Of a stretch of DNA of 38,455 nt, positions 22,796-32,100 are shown piece after piece. The translations under genes and the position numbers were made by a program. The DNA is from JBBTSQ01 sp039795895 (lineage in GTDB: Bacteria; Patescibacteriota; Minisyncoccia; Phycocordibacterales; JBAYGS01), in the NCBI GenBank assembly GCA_039795895.1, contig JBDKKW010000008.1, positions 1 to 38,455 on the forward strand, written 5' to 3'. How positions within the stretch are numbered: the stretch's first letter is position 1; the number at the start of each line of letters is the position of its first letter. The notes under the pieces were generated by a model. It ran no database searches. It saw nothing but the letters and a program-made list of their open reading frames with translations, and was not told the DNA's origin.

Positions 22796-23110
22796 ATGAA
22801 TAAAGAACAAGATGTAGTGTTTCTCGAGTATGTTATTAAAGCGCTTGTTGATGCTCCGGATCAGGTAAAGATTGTCCGCACTGTCGACGAGATGGGTGTG
22901 CTCCTCACACTCTCAGTAGGACCTGAAGATATGGGCAAGATTATTGGTCGTCAGGGTAATACTGCAAAAGCAATCCGAACTCTCTTGCGAGTCGTCGGTA
23001 TGAAAAATAACTCTCGCGTGAATTTGAAGATCAACGAGCCAGAAGGTGGTGCGCCGACTGAGCGAGTAGTGAAGACTCTCGACGAATCAATGGCTGATCT
23101 CAAGATATAG
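22796..23110 (+). CDS. khpA: KH-domain RNA-binding protein KhpA
   Basis: 104 residues. A single type II KH domain is clear from VGPEDMGKIIGRQGNTAKAIRTLL, containing the invariant GxxG loop as GRQG. In Firmicutes KhpA pairs with KhpB/Jag and influences sRNA and cell-division functions; it normally lies next to rpsP, as here apart from one inserted gene. The N-terminal LEYVIKALVDAPDQVKI matches the family start. The C-terminal acidic tail (EPEGGAPTE…) is slightly longer than usual. No clear Shine-Dalgarno. Confidence 0.92.
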   Translation: MNKEQDVVFLEYVIKALVDAPDQVKIVRTVDEMGVLLTLSVGPEDMGKIIGRQGNTAKAIRTLLRVVGMKNNSRVNLKINEPEGGAPTERVVKTLDESMADLKI

Positions 23111-23163
23111 TTTTATTTGCTCAAGCGTTTCGTGCGTTTGAAAATTACGAAAACTTTCTTGAC

Positions 23164-23243
23164 GCTGAAATGTAAAACTCCTCAGAAAGCCCTGTCTCGC
23201 GAAGCGAGACAGGGCTTTCTTCGTCAAACAATTACATTTCAGC
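23164..23243. repeat. Nested inverted repeat after khpA, with terminator core
   Basis: Outer 12-bp arms GCTGAAATGTAA (23164-23175) and TTACATTTCAGC (23232-23243) surround a perfect 17-bp stem (23184-23200 with 23204-23220). The inner stem is a strong terminator candidate; the outer arms are not needed for that and echo the nested layout at 11255-11386. Confidence 0.83.
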
Positions 23244-23381
23244 TAAAAGTCTTTTAATTTTCTAAACACACTCTACTAACCCGCAAATAAAAATATCTTT
23301 CGATTGGTGACGGGAAGTCCTTGTGTGGAAACACATAGGTAATTTCGGGTTGCGTCAGGATCGTCGAATAACTACAGGATA
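23244..23381. other. Intergenic region with a possible structured element
   Basis: No ORF. TGACG (23308-23312) and CGTCA (23353-23357) enclose CCTTGTGTGGAAACACATAGG, which forms a hairpin. A promoter follows, so it is not in the SPFH leader. Function and strand unknown; it could be chance. Confidence 0.3.
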
Positions 23382-23409
23382 TTGACAAATAGTATTTTAG
23401 GCATATAAT
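23382..23409 (+). promoter_or_regulatory. Promoter of the SPFH gene
   Basis: Consensus TTGACA (23382-23387), 16-nt spacer, TATAAT (23404-23409). Confidence 0.9.
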
Positions 23410-23438
23410 TTTGACATTAACTTTTAGTAATATTCATT

Positions 23439-24323
23439 ATGACCTATTTTATTGTGATTGCGGTGCTTGTGGTGCTGATTTTATTGTCGAGTATTCGGAT
23501 TATCGAGCAGAACACGGTTGCGGTAATTGAATTTCTCGGAAAGTATCGGCGGACGATGTCTGCCGGATTCAATCTCAAGATTCCAATTCTCGAACGGGTG
23601 GCACTTAAGGCTTCTTTGCGTCAGCAAAACTTTGCGCTTGAAGGTAACTATGCGTCGCAAGACAAAGTGATTGTCACTATTGCGACCAACCTGATCTACG
23701 CGGTCAGTCTCAGTCTCGAGGGCGTGAAGAAATACACCTACGCTTTGGATAATCGAAATCAGTCTATTGCGGCGGCGGTAGAAAACTCTCTCCGAACCTA
23801 TATTGCCAAAGAAACCCACGAAGGTATTTTGGAAAAGAAAGAAGAGCTCGCGGTCCATATCAAGGCTGATCTTGAAAAGCAGTTTGAGGAGTGGGGAATG
23901 GTGATTGCTAGTTTTCAGATCACCAATGTGACTTTCCCAGCTTCTATCACCAATGCGATGTCAGAGGTGGTAGCGTCACAACAGCTCCGCAAGGCGGCAG
24001 AAAACAAAGGAGAGGCAATGAAAGTACAGGCTATCAAAGAGGCTGAAGCAGAAAAGGAACGCAAGCGACTCCAGGGTGAGGGTATCGCGCTTGAGCGAGA
24101 GGCGATTGCCAAGGGATTCAAGGAATCGATTGATATTTTGAGTAAATCAACGGGTCAGAAGTCGCAAGATATTATGGCAATGTTGACGCTCACGCAATAT
24201 CTTGATACCTTGAAAAATATCGGTATGTCGAATAATGCAAAAGTAATTTTTGTCGATTCAAATTTAGGCAAGACTTCAGATATGGTCCAACAGCTTGCGA
24301 GCGCGCTGGAGGCGAAGAGTTAA
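23439..24323 (+). CDS. SPFH/prohibitin-type membrane protein
   Basis: 294 residues. One N-terminal membrane helix (about 3-20, YFIVIAVLVVLILLSSI) is followed by the SPFH/Band 7 domain (NTVAVIEFLGKYRRTMSAGFNLKIPILERV…) and a charged coiled coil (about 185-225, KEAEAEKERKRLQGEG). This is the layout of prohibitin/HflC/stomatin relatives, which oligomerise at the membrane and regulate proteases or membrane domains. No NfeD partner or FtsH gene is seen beside it. ATG at 23439; no Shine-Dalgarno. It has its own consensus promoter. Confidence 0.93.
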   Translation: MTYFIVIAVLVVLILLSSIRIIEQNTVAVIEFLGKYRRTMSAGFNLKIPILERVALKASLRQQNFALEGNYASQDKVIVTIATNLIYAVSLSLEGVKKYTYALDNRNQSIAAAVENSLRTYIAKETHEGILEKKEELAVHIKADLEKQFEEWGMVIASFQITNVTFPASITNAMSEVVASQQLRKAAENKGEAMKVQAIKEAEAEKERKRLQGEGIALEREAIAKGFKESIDILSKSTGQKSQDIMAMLTLTQYLDTLKNIGMSNNAKVIFVDSNLGKTSDMVQQLASALEAKS

Positions 24324-24349
24324 TAGTTTATAGTCTTTAGTTTTTAGTT
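24323..24349 (-). repeat. 27-bp repeat, intergenic copy
   Basis: The reverse complement of 24323-24349 is identical over 27 bases to 24702-24728 inside trmD. It lies directly after the SPFH stop. Confidence 0.9.
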
Positions 24350-24358
24350 ACAGAAAAT

Positions 24359-24392
24359 ACAACACCGCTTCGACGACGTCGAAGCGGTGTTG
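24359..24392. terminator. Hairpin after the SPFH gene
   Basis: Perfect palindrome ACAACACCGCTTCGAC and its complement, with moderate T content after it. A likely terminator between the SPFH gene and trmD. Confidence 0.78.
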
Positions 24393-24412
24393 TTTCTTGC
24401 CTTTTGGCCTAA

Positions 24413-24439
24413 AAGCTATAAGCTAGTAGCTATAAGCTT
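24413..24439. repeat. Short palindromic repeat abutting the trmD start
   Basis: AGCTATAAGCT occurs twice around AGTAGC, making an AT-rich near-palindrome ending right at the trmD ATG. No Shine-Dalgarno is present there. Role unknown. Confidence 0.6.
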
Positions 24440-25144
24440 ATGACCGTATTTCACATCATCACTCTTTTTCCAGATTCTTTCAGCTCATATTTAAATGAGT
24501 CGATTTTGAAACGAGCGATTGAGGACAAGAAAATTGGTGTGAAATTCTACAATCCCCGCGATTTTACAGTCCAACCAAAGAATCGAAAACAAACCTACGC
24601 TGAACGTCGGGTTGATGATAAGCCGTATGGGGGAGGACCCGGCATGGTAATCGAAGCGCTACCAGTAATCAAGGCAATCGAATCTGCCCTTAAATCTACA
24701 AAACTAAAAACTAAAGACTATAAACTATCAACTAGAATTCTCTGGCTCACTCCAAGTGGTGAGCAATTTACCACCGCTACCGCCAAAACAATCGCGACCA
24801 AGGCGGAACATATTGTGATTATCTGTGGGCGATACGAGGGGATTGATGCTCGGGTGAAAAAAGTATTTCCAGTGACCGAAATTTCTGTCGGACCATTTGT
24901 ACTCACGGGTGGGGAACTCCCAGCGATGTTGATAATGGACTCGGTGTCACGACAGGTGAAAGGGGTGCTCGGTAATTTCAGCTCGCTTGAAGAGTCTCGA
25001 GTCTCGAGTGCTGATGTCTACACACGGCCGGAGTTTTTTTTACACAAAAAGAAAAAATATGCAGTCCCACCGGTGCTTCTCTCTGGTCATGCTGCAAAAA
25101 TAGAGGAGTGGCGGAAACAGGGAAGGAAAATTACTAATGCCTAA
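24440..25144 (+). CDS. trmD: tRNA (guanine-N1)-methyltransferase with a repeat-encoded insertion
   Basis: Makes m1G37 in tRNAs, preventing frameshifts. 234 residues. The SPOUT-fold motifs are intact: ITLFPDSF, RRVDDKPYGGGPGM (about 56-70), IICGRYEGIDARV, the knot region SVGPFVLTGGELPAM, and VPPVLLSGHAAKIEEW near the end. Compared with E. coli TrmD there is an extra stretch of about ten residues (KLKTKDYKLSTR) between the PVIKAIE helix and ILWLTPSG. It is encoded largely by the 27-bp repeat at 24702-24728. The frame is maintained, so the enzyme is probably functional with an enlarged surface loop. Confidence 0.96.
   Translation: MTVFHIITLFPDSFSSYLNESILKRAIEDKKIGVKFYNPRDFTVQPKNRKQTYAERRVDDKPYGGGPGMVIEALPVIKAIESALKSTKLKTKDYKLSTRILWLTPSGEQFTTATAKTIATKAEHIVIICGRYEGIDARVKKVFPVTEISVGPFVLTGGELPAMLIMDSVSRQVKGVLGNFSSLEESRVSSADVYTRPEFFLHKKKKYAVPPVLLSGHAAKIEEWRKQGRKITNA
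24702..24728 (+). repeat. 27-bp repeat, copy inside trmD
   Basis: Identical to the reverse complement of 24323-24349. It encodes most of the extra loop in TrmD. Confidence 0.9.
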
Positions 25145-25160
25145 GTCCTAATTTCTAATT

Positions 25161-25200
25161 CAAAAGGGTCGGGAATTGCGAAGCAATTCCCGACCCTTTT
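25161..25200. terminator. trmD terminator
   Basis: AAAAGGGTCGGGAATTGC pairs perfectly with its complement around GAA; TTTT at the plus-strand end. Confidence 0.85.
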
Positions 25201-25236
25201 GAAGCCTTTATACTTTTTACGTTATGCCTTCTAGAT

Positions 25237-25264
25237 TTGACAAAGTATCAATTGTCTGTATGAT
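25237..25264 (+). promoter_or_regulatory. Promoter of the 121-aa gene
   Basis: TTGACA (25237-25242), 16-nt spacer, TATGAT (25259-25264). Confidence 0.85.
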
Positions 25265-25316
25265 GTGGGCTGGTTAGTTCGTTGTTGGAAAACTCAAAAA
25301 AGAAAGGCAAAACAGT

Positions 25317-25682
25317 ATGAAGCTTGATAAGGTGTGGAAAGTCGTTAAGCAAGAGGCACTTGCTGCTCAGCAAAAGATGGCGAAGAAGCTCGCCGAGGAG
25401 ATGCTCGGTGAAGTTGAGGCGGATCTCATTCGGTTGTCTCGAGCCGGCGTCGATTCTGGGACCGATCTTCGCGCTTTGGAGAAGGCTCTCTCAAACGCTC
25501 GGACCAAGCTGGGTTCTGTGGAGATGGGCAAAGGCCTCCTCGAAAAAACTGTTGCTCAGACCCTGATGGCTAAGATGCTGGCTCTTTCTACTGAAGTGGC
25601 CAAGCTCGAGCTCCTGCGCCATCAGCAAATCGCCAAGAACTTCGAGGCGCCCAAGGAGTCTCCGAAGAAGGGCAAGAAGTAG
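25317..25682 (+). CDS. Small all-helical hypothetical protein
   Basis: 121 residues, almost entirely predicted helix, Lys/Ala/Leu/Glu-rich, with a basic Pro/Lys tail (ESPKKGKK). No family recognised. AGAAAGG precedes the ATG by nine bases. It is a single-gene unit between trmD and rpoB with strong promoter and terminator. The composition would suit a nucleoid- or RNA-associated protein, but this is a guess. Confidence 0.75.
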   Translation: MKLDKVWKVVKQEALAAQQKMAKKLAEEMLGEVEADLIRLSRAGVDSGTDLRALEKALSNARTKLGSVEMGKGLLEKTVAQTLMAKMLALSTEVAKLELLRHQQIAKNFEAPKESPKKGKK

Positions 25683-25698
25683 TCCTTTCGGCAATGCC

Positions 25699-25729
25699 AA
25701 ACGGCGATCACTATGTGGTCGCCGTTTTT
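25699..25729 (+). terminator. Intrinsic terminator
   Basis: AAACGGCGATCAC/GTGGTCGCCGTTT stem followed by a T-run. Confidence 0.88.
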
Positions 25730-25768
25730 CAATTATTTGCCGTATTCTGCTGTTATCCCCAAGGTGTA

Positions 25769-25797
25769 TTGACAGAAAACGGCCTATTTGCTAGAGT
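25769..25797 (+). promoter_or_regulatory. rpoBC promoter
   Basis: TTGACA (25769-25774), 17-nt spacer, TGC-extended TAGAGT (25792-25797). Confidence 0.83.
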
Positions 25798-25803
25798 GCT
25801 TGC

Positions 25804-25963
25804 AACTACGCGAGATTGAGTTACTGGGGAAATGTAGTTTTTCATTACATTATTAGCTGAGAAGCCGTCTTGCTTATCATTACGAGATAATTGTTTTCAA
25901 TTATTAGTGTTACCTTTTGCCAAAAAAGGTATTTTTTGTTTCATTTATTAATACACATATATT
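25804..25963 (+). promoter_or_regulatory. Long rpoB leader with a terminator-like hairpin
   Basis: About 160 nt without an ORF. Hairpins include ATGTA/TACAT, ATAATTG/CAATTAT and, at 25911-25931, TACCTTTT/AAAAAAGGTA followed by TTTTTT, which looks like a weak intrinsic terminator 26 bases before rpoB. Attenuation of the RNA polymerase operon is possible; the hairpins are seen, the function is inferred. Confidence 0.5.
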
Positions 25964-28900
25964 ATGGATACGAATTCAACTGCGATCACTGGAGCACGCC
26001 GACCGAAAAAATATTTTTCACGTTTTAAGAAACCTCTCACCAATCTGCCAAACTTGGTAGAATCTCAGGTCACTTCTTTCAAGTGGCTTTTGGATAAAGG
26101 TTTGAAGGAACTTTTTGATGAATTTTCTCCGATCAAGGACTACGCTGGAAAGAAGTTTGAACTTTCGTTCACTGGCTTTGAGATGGATAAGCCAAAGGCG
26201 GACGAATATACCGCAAAGGAAAATCGTCGTTCATTTGAGGCTCCACTCAAGGTTATGGTGAAGCTCAAGAACAAGAGTTTTGGCACTGAGAAAGAGCAGG
26301 AAATCTTTTTGGCAGATTTCCCATTGATGACTCCTCGCGGAACCTTCATCATTAACGGTATCGAACGCGTTATCGTCCCTCAGCTCGCTCGATCTTTCGG
26401 TGTCTTTTTCACCGCTCAAGAAATCCGTGGCCGAAAATATTTCGGTGGCAAAATCATCCCATCTCGTGGTGCATGGATCGAAATCGAATCTGAAGCAGAT
26501 GGCGCACTCTATGTACGCATTGACCGCAAGCGTAAATTCCCTGTATCTGCGCTTCTCCGTGTCCTCGGTGCTGAGACTGACGCTGATATTAAGGCGCTTT
26601 TCAAGGGTAATGTAGAGGTCCAGAGTTTGATCGATATGTCGATCGCCAAGGATCATGCAAAGACCCGCGATGACGCCTATGTAGAAATCTACAAGCGACT
26701 TCGTGATGGTGACCTTGCGACCGTAGACAACGCTCGTGAATTCATCAAGTCTATTTTTGCTGCTGACCGATATGATATTTCAAAGGTGGGCCGTCTTCGA
26801 TTCAATCGCCGTTTTGAAAAGTCTATGGATGCGAAAGAAATCGAGCGACGTACGATCTCTGTCGACGATGTGGCTACCATTGTGGCGCACATTGCAAAGC
26901 TCAATGCTACTCCAGATGCAAAAGAAGATGATATCGATCATCTCGGTTCTCGCCGTGTCCGTTTGGTAGGTGAGCTCATGCAACAGAAACTCCGAGTCGG
27001 TCTTTCTCAGATGAAGCGAAATATTATGGATCGTATGTCTACCGTAGATGCAGACTTTACGATGCCAATTCAGTTTATCTCTCCACGACCACTCCAGGCT
27101 CGTCTTAAAGAATTCTTCACCACCAACCAGTTGTCACAGTTTATGCAGCAGGAAAATATTCTTGCTGAGCTCGAACATTTGCGTACACTCTCAGCTCTCG
27201 GACCCGGAGGTCTTACTCGAGAGCGCGCCGGTCTTGAAGTGCGCGACGTGCACCCATCTCACTACGGTCGCGTTTGTCCGATCCACACCCCTGAAGGTTC
27301 AAACATCGGTTTGATCTTGCGTCTTTCAACATACGCACGAATCAATGAATTCGGCATGATCGAAACTCCGTATGCGAAAGTAAAAAACGGTAAAATTACC
27401 GCTGAAGTAAATTATTTGAATGCACTCGAAGAAGAGGAGTATAAGATTGCGCACGCTGCGACTCGATACGATGACAAGGGTGCGATTTTGGATGCCGAAG
27501 TGGAAGTCCGTATCAAGGGCAAGCCGGTTGTGATCAAGCGTGAAGAGGTGGATTATATTGACGTTGCTCCAAACCAGGCGTTCTCAATTGCGACCTCGAT
27601 GATTCCGTTCCTAAACCACGATGATGCAAACCGAGCGTTGATGGGTTCAAACATGCAGAAGCAGTCTACTCCTTGTATCGTGCCTGAGGCGCCACTCGTA
27701 GCGACAGGTATTGAGGCAAAGGCAGCTGAAGATACTGGCCGAGTAATTCTCGCTCCTGAGGACGGTACTATTACTGCGGTTGATTCAAAGAAAATTGTAT
27801 TCAAGAGTACCAAAGGTAAGGAGACTGAATACACACTCATCCACTACTCTCGAACCAACGGTTTTACCGCGTTCCATCAGCGACCGATGGTAGATTTGGG
27901 ACAGAAAGTAAAGAAGGGTGATGTGCTTGTTGATACCTCAACTTCTGACGGCGGTGAAATGGCGCTTGGACAAAACGTACTCGTGGGCTTTATGTCATGG
28001 TCAGGATCAAACTACGAAGACGCGATCATCATCTCTGAGCGATTGGTAAAAAATAGTAAATTTACTTCGATTCACATTGAAGAGTTTGTGGTGAATGTCC
28101 GTGATACCAAGCTCGGACCAGAACTCACTACTTGTGATATTCCAAACGTCGGTGAAGCAAAACTAAAAAATCTTGATGTTGAAGGTGTGGTCCGCATCGG
28201 TGCGGAAGTGCGCCCTGGCGACATCTTGGTAGGTAAAATTACTCCAAAGGGTGAGACACAGTTGACTCCAGAAGAGCGACTCCTTCGATCTATTTTCGGT
28301 GAAAAGGCCCGCGACGTAAAAGATACTTCAAAGCGTATTGAAAACGGCAAGCGTGGTCGCGTGATCAGTGTGAAGGTATTTTCTCGAGACAAGGGCGACA
28401 AACTTGAGTCAGGTATCATCAAGCGTATTCATATCGAGGTAGCACAGCTCCGAAATATTTCTGTGGGCGACAAGCTCGCGGGACGACACGGAAACAAGGG
28501 TGTTATTTCAAAAATCTTGCCTGAAGAAGATATGCCATATATGGCAGACGGACGACCGATCGACGTGATTTTGACACCACTTGGTGTGCCATCACGTATG
28601 AACTTGGGTCAGATCCTCGAGCTCCACTTGGGTCTTGCGGCAAACACACTTGGCTACCAGGCTATCGTGCCTCCGTTTGTGGGTGCGACCGTTCCTGAAA
28701 TCAAGCAAGAGCTTGTAAAGGCAGGCTTCAATGAAAACGGCAAAATGACACTCTTCGATGGCCGAACTGGTACGAAGTTTGATCAAGATATTGCAGTGGG
28801 CTATATGTACATCTTGAAGCTCCATCACATGGTGGAAGACAAAATCCACATGCGTTCTATTGGTCCATACTCACTCATTACCCAACAGCCTTTGGGAGGT

Positions 28901-29176
28901 AAGGCACAAGGAGGAGGTCAGCGCTTCGGAGAAATGGAAGTCTGGGCACTCTTGGGTCACGGCGCAGCATATACACTTCGAGAAATGCTTACAGTGAAGT
29001 CTGACGATATCGTCGGTCGTTCACAGGCGTTTGATTCGATTGTGAAGGGTCGAAATCTTGAGCAACCAAACATCCCAGCATCGTTCAACGTGCTTTTGAA
29101 CAACCTTCGAGGCTTGTCACTTGATATTGATATGAAGCGAGATCGACAAGATTTAGCTGATGACGAGAACAATTAA
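25964..29176 (+). CDS. rpoB: RNA polymerase beta subunit
   Basis: 1070 residues, compact compared with E. coli (1342), lacking its large lineage-specific insertions. Conserved blocks run in order: the N-terminal PNLVESQVTSFKWLL, RGTFIINGIERVIVPQL, rifampicin-region QLSQFMQQENILAE then LGPGGLTRERAG, VRDVHPSHYGRVCPIHTPEGSNIGLI, GQNVLVGFMSW, RHGNKGVIS, and the C-terminal GGKAQGGGQRFGEMEVWAL. At two rifampicin contact positions the residue differs from E. coli (Asp516 is Gln, Arg529 is Thr by alignment). ATG at 25964; no Shine-Dalgarno. rpoC follows after 23 bases. No rplJ-rplL lies upstream, unlike most bacteria. Confidence 0.99.
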   Translation: MDTNSTAITGARRPKKYFSRFKKPLTNLPNLVESQVTSFKWLLDKGLKELFDEFSPIKDYAGKKFELSFTGFEMDKPKADEYTAKENRRSFEAPLKVMVKLKNKSFGTEKEQEIFLADFPLMTPRGTFIINGIERVIVPQLARSFGVFFTAQEIRGRKYFGGKIIPSRGAWIEIESEADGALYVRIDRKRKFPVSALLRVLGAETDADIKALFKGNVEVQSLIDMSIAKDHAKTRDDAYVEIYKRLRDGDLATVDNAREFIKSIFAADRYDISKVGRLRFNRRFEKSMDAKEIERRTISVDDVATIVAHIAKLNATPDAKEDDIDHLGSRRVRLVGELMQQKLRVGLSQMKRNIMDRMSTVDADFTMPIQFISPRPLQARLKEFFTTNQLSQFMQQENILAELEHLRTLSALGPGGLTRERAGLEVRDVHPSHYGRVCPIHTPEGSNIGLILRLSTYARINEFGMIETPYAKVKNGKITAEVNYLNALEEEEYKIAHAATRYDDKGAILDAEVEVRIKGKPVVIKREEVDYIDVAPNQAFSIATSMIPFLNHDDANRALMGSNMQKQSTPCIVPEAPLVATGIEAKAAEDTGRVILAPEDGTITAVDSKKIVFKSTKGKETEYTLIHYSRTNGFTAFHQRPMVDLGQKVKKGDVLVDTSTSDGGEMALGQNVLVGFMSWSGSNYEDAIIISERLVKNSKFTSIHIEEFVVNVRDTKLGPELTTCDIPNVGEAKLKNLDVEGVVRIGAEVRPGDILVGKITPKGETQLTPEERLLRSIFGEKARDVKDTSKRIENGKRGRVISVKVFSRDKGDKLESGIIKRIHIEVAQLRNISVGDKLAGRHGNKGVISKILPEEDMPYMADGRPIDVILTPLGVPSRMNLGQILELHLGLAANTLGYQAIVPPFVGATVPEIKQELVKAGFNENGKMTLFDGRTGTKFDQDIAVGYMYILKLHHMVEDKIHMRSIGPYSLITQQPLGGKAQGGGQRFGEMEVWALLGHGAAYTLREMLTVKSDDIVGRSQAFDSIVKGRNLEQPNIPASFNVLLNNLRGLSLDIDMKRDRQDLADDENN

Positions 29177-29199
29177 TAATCGCTATTACATCTACTACT

Positions 29200-32100
29200 A
29201 TGATTAATACAAAATCAAAAAACATCGAGCTCAATGATTTCCATGCGATTAGTTTGCGTCTCGCATCACCTGATCGAATCAAAGAATGGTCATACGGTGA
29301 AGTCACCAAGCCAGAAACCATCAACTACCGAACTCAGCGATCTGAGAAGAGTGGTCTCTTTGACGAAAAAATCTTCGGTCCAGACAAGGATTATGAATGT
29401 TACTGTGGAAAATACCGAGGTATTCGCTATAAGGGCATTATCTGTGAAAAATGTGGAGTCGAAATCACACGCTCAATCGTGCGACGAGAGCGAATGGGTC
29501 ACATCGAGCTTGCGACACCAGTGTGTCACATCTGGTTCTTGCGCAGTCTCCCATCTCGCATTGGGTTGATTATGGGTATGACGACCGCTGATCTTGAAAA
29601 AGTAATTTACTTTGCTGGATACATCGTCACCAAAGTGATCCCTGAAGAGCGCGATCGACTTTTGAAAGAGCTTGATTCTGAATACAAGAGTAAGGTAAAG
29701 GGCGCACAGGATGAAAAGACCAAGGAGATGCTCAAAGAGCTTTTGCTTACCGCAAAGAAAGATATTGAGTCAATCACCGAAGGTCTTGTGCTTGATGAGG
29801 TACAGCATCACAAATTCTCTATCCGATACGGTACGCTTTTTGAAGCAGAAATCGGTGCTGAGGCGGTCTACAATATTCTCAAAAATGTTGACCTCAAGAA
29901 ACTCGTTGTATCACTCAAAGAAAAGCTTGAAAATGCTGGCTCACTTGAGCGAGAAAAGCTCAATCGACGATTGTCGGTGGTCAACGCGATGATCGCGTCA
30001 AATATTCGTCCTGAATGGATGTTCTTGACCCGTATCCCCGTGATTCCTCCAGCACTTCGACCGATGGTTCCATTGGACGGTGGACGCTATGCGACTTCAG
30101 ATGTAAACGATTTGTATCGTCGCGTAATCAACCGCAACAACCGTCTTCAGAAGCTCAAGGAGATTCACGCTCCAGAAGTGATTTTGCGAAACGAAAAGCG
30201 TATCTTGCAAGAAGCGGTGGATTCTTTGATCGACAACTCAATCCGTCACGGCTCATCAACTGCCGGCGGTGCTGTTTCTCAATCTCAGAAGCGTCAGCTC
30301 AAATCTCTTGCGGACAACCTCAAGGGTAAACGAGGTTTGCTTCGAGGAAACCTCCTCGGTAAACGTGTCGACTATTCTGGCCGATCAGTAATCGTGGTAG
30401 GTCCTGAACTTGAAATCGACCAGTGTGGTTTGCCAAAACACATGGCACTCGAACTCTTCCGTCCGTTTGTGATTTCAAAATTGCTTGAACGAGAGCTCGC
30501 ATACAACATCCGTGGCGCAGGTCGCTTGATCGACGATGCGATTCCGGAAGTGTGGGCGATTTTGGAAGAGGTGATTGCACACAAGTATGTGTTGCTCAAC
30601 CGCGCACCGACTTTGCACCGCTTGGGTATTCAGGCGTTCCGACCAATTTTGATTGAAGGTAACGCGATTCAGGTGCACCCACTCGTCTGTACCGCTTTCA
30701 ACGCGGACTTCGACGGTGACCAGATGCCAGTGCATATTCCACTTTCAGAAGAAGCACAGGCTGAGGCGCGCGAGATTATGGCGTCAAACAAAAACATCTT
30801 GAAGCCTGGTTCTGGTGATCCGACCGTTATCTCAAAGCTTCTCGATATCGTGCTTGGTGCATATTGGATGACCAAGATTGTTGCTGGTGAAAAGGGTGAA
30901 GGTAAAATCTTCCCAGATCCATCAAGTGCTATGACTGGACGCACCTATGGCGAAGTATCACTTCGTGCAAAGATTAAAGTGCTTGCCCCTGAGACTCCAA
31001 AATTCAAGGCGATGGCAGGTACCGTCTTTGAGACAACTGTAGGACGACTGTTGTTTAACGATACACTTCCTGCAGATTATCCGTATCTCAACCAAGAAGT
31101 TGATAAGAAATTGATGGCAAAAATGGTGGACGGTATGATGAATCAGTATGGTATCGATGCGGTGCCAAAGATTCTCGACCGTATCAAGAAATTTGGATTC
31201 AAATACGCAACACTCTCAGGTACTACTTGGGGTATTGATGACGTGATGGTTCCAGAAGGTAAATTTGCTGTGATCGCTGATGCAAAGAAGCGAGCAGTAG
31301 AAGTCCAAGGTCAATTTGACGAAGGTTTGCTCTCTGAAGAAGAGCGCCGACGCATGATTATTGAAGTTTGGCACGGTGCCAAGAACGATGTGGAAAAATT
31401 GATCCCAGGCTCACTCGATCCTATGGGCTCAGTGTCTGACATGGTGAAGTCTGGTGCCCGAGGTTCGATCGGAAACATTACTCAGATGGTGGGTATGAAG
31501 GGTTTGATCGCGACTTCAACTGGTGAAACTATCGAACTCCCAATTCTTTCTTCGATGAAGGAAGGTTTGACTCCGATTGAGTACTTCATTACGACTCACG
31601 GTTCTCGAAAAGGTTTGACCGACACCGCGCTTAACACCGCAAAGGCGGGGTACTTGACCCGACGTCTCTTCGATGTGGCTCACGATGTGGTGGTCAACAG
31701 TGATGACTGTGGTACCAAGAACTTTATTGTCCTCAAGAAAGAAGTAGTGCTTGGTATGGATGTCTCTCTTGCGAAAAATATCCGCGGACGATTCCTCGCC
31801 GAAGATATTACCGATGCGTCTGGTAAAGTGTTGCACAAGAAAGGCCACTTGCTCGCAAAGGATGAAGCAGTCAAGGTAGAAGAGGCTGGTATTCTTGCGG
31901 TGTCAGTACGCTCACCTCTTACCTGTGATGCAGAAAATGGTGTCTGTGCAAAATGTTACGGTATTGATCTCGGTAAAAACATTCCAATCGATATTGGTGA
32001 AGCAGTAGGAACTGTCGCTGCACAGGCGATTGGTGAGCCAGGTACTCAGCTTACAATGCGTACATTCCACGCCGGAGGTACTGCGTCTGTTGGCGGAGAT

